Assembly: GCA_021791995.1 (NCBI GenBank)
Contig: JAJYVN010000056.1
Span: 1 to 12,740, forward strand
Source of the DNA: Bacillota bacterium
GTDB lineage: Bacteria > Bacillota > Sulfobacillia > RBS10-35 > JAJYVN01
Direction: 5' to 3'
Length of the DNA: 12,740 bases
Of this stretch, positions 12,700 to 12,740 are shown piece after piece. The stretch's first letter is position 1, and the number at the start of each line of letters is the position of its first letter. The position numbers and the translations under genes were made by a program. The notes beneath the pieces were generated by a model. That model did no database searches. It saw nothing but the letters and a program-made list of their open reading frames with translations, and had not been told where the DNA came from.

Positions 12700-12740
12700 A
12701 GGCACACAACCGCCGTCGAACGGATGCACCGATGGTATGC

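Noticed and set aside
12700..12729. GTG12729 as the antiporter start
   Set aside because: It adds ten polar residues (HPFDGGCVP) with no better ribosome site; ATG12699 leads directly into the first helix.

Overview
This window is chromosomal DNA of a spore-forming Gram-positive bacterium (Bacillota), around 60 % G+C by eye. The main evidence is a SpoIIE sporulation phosphatase gene that sits next to tRNA genes and is followed by tilS and ftsH. This order resembles the Bacillus subtilis tRNA-spoIIE-tilS-(hpt)-ftsH-coaX block, with pab/fol genes further on. The moderately high G+C, frequent GTG/TTG starts and strong Shine-Dalgarno sites suggest a Sulfobacillus/Thermaerobacter-like or deep clostridial lineage rather than Bacillus. 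The sequence alone does not fix the species.

Left part, + strand (1-5201). The window opens in the 3' end of an insertion-sequence transposase (1-222). About 60-80 bp later begins an ATP sulfurylase (sat) reading frame that lacks the usual first ~35-40 residues, so the IS appears to have replaced the 5' end of sat. A 463-bp stretch with no credible gene follows. Next is a run of cofactor genes: folB (TTG start, extended -10 promoter, leader hairpin), a single long frame joining FolK (HPPK) to BirA (biotin protein ligase), coaX (type III pantothenate kinase) and, overlapping its stop, a DUF151/bifunctional-nuclease-like gene. Together they serve folate, biotin and CoA metabolism.

Right part, - strand (5205-12699). 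Convergent with the first block and only 3 bp away is ftsH. Reading leftwards on the - strand, the order is a CPA1-type cation/proton antiporter, a four-tRNA operon with a good sigma-A-type promoter (Thr-TGT, Tyr-GTA, initiator Met-CAT, Thr-GGT), spoIIE, tilS and ftsH. spoIIE and tilS are 17 bp apart and probably co-transcribed. ftsH has its own extended -10 promoter. The hpt gene often found between tilS and ftsH is absent.

Most noteworthy are the FolK-BirA fusion, the IS-truncated sat, a 13-bp perfect inverted repeat in a variable loop of tilS, a possible spoIIE promoter with the unusual 21-bp spacer known from Spo0A-activated promoters, and two competing starts for coaX. I saw no CRISPR array, phage, toxin-antitoxin or defence locus.
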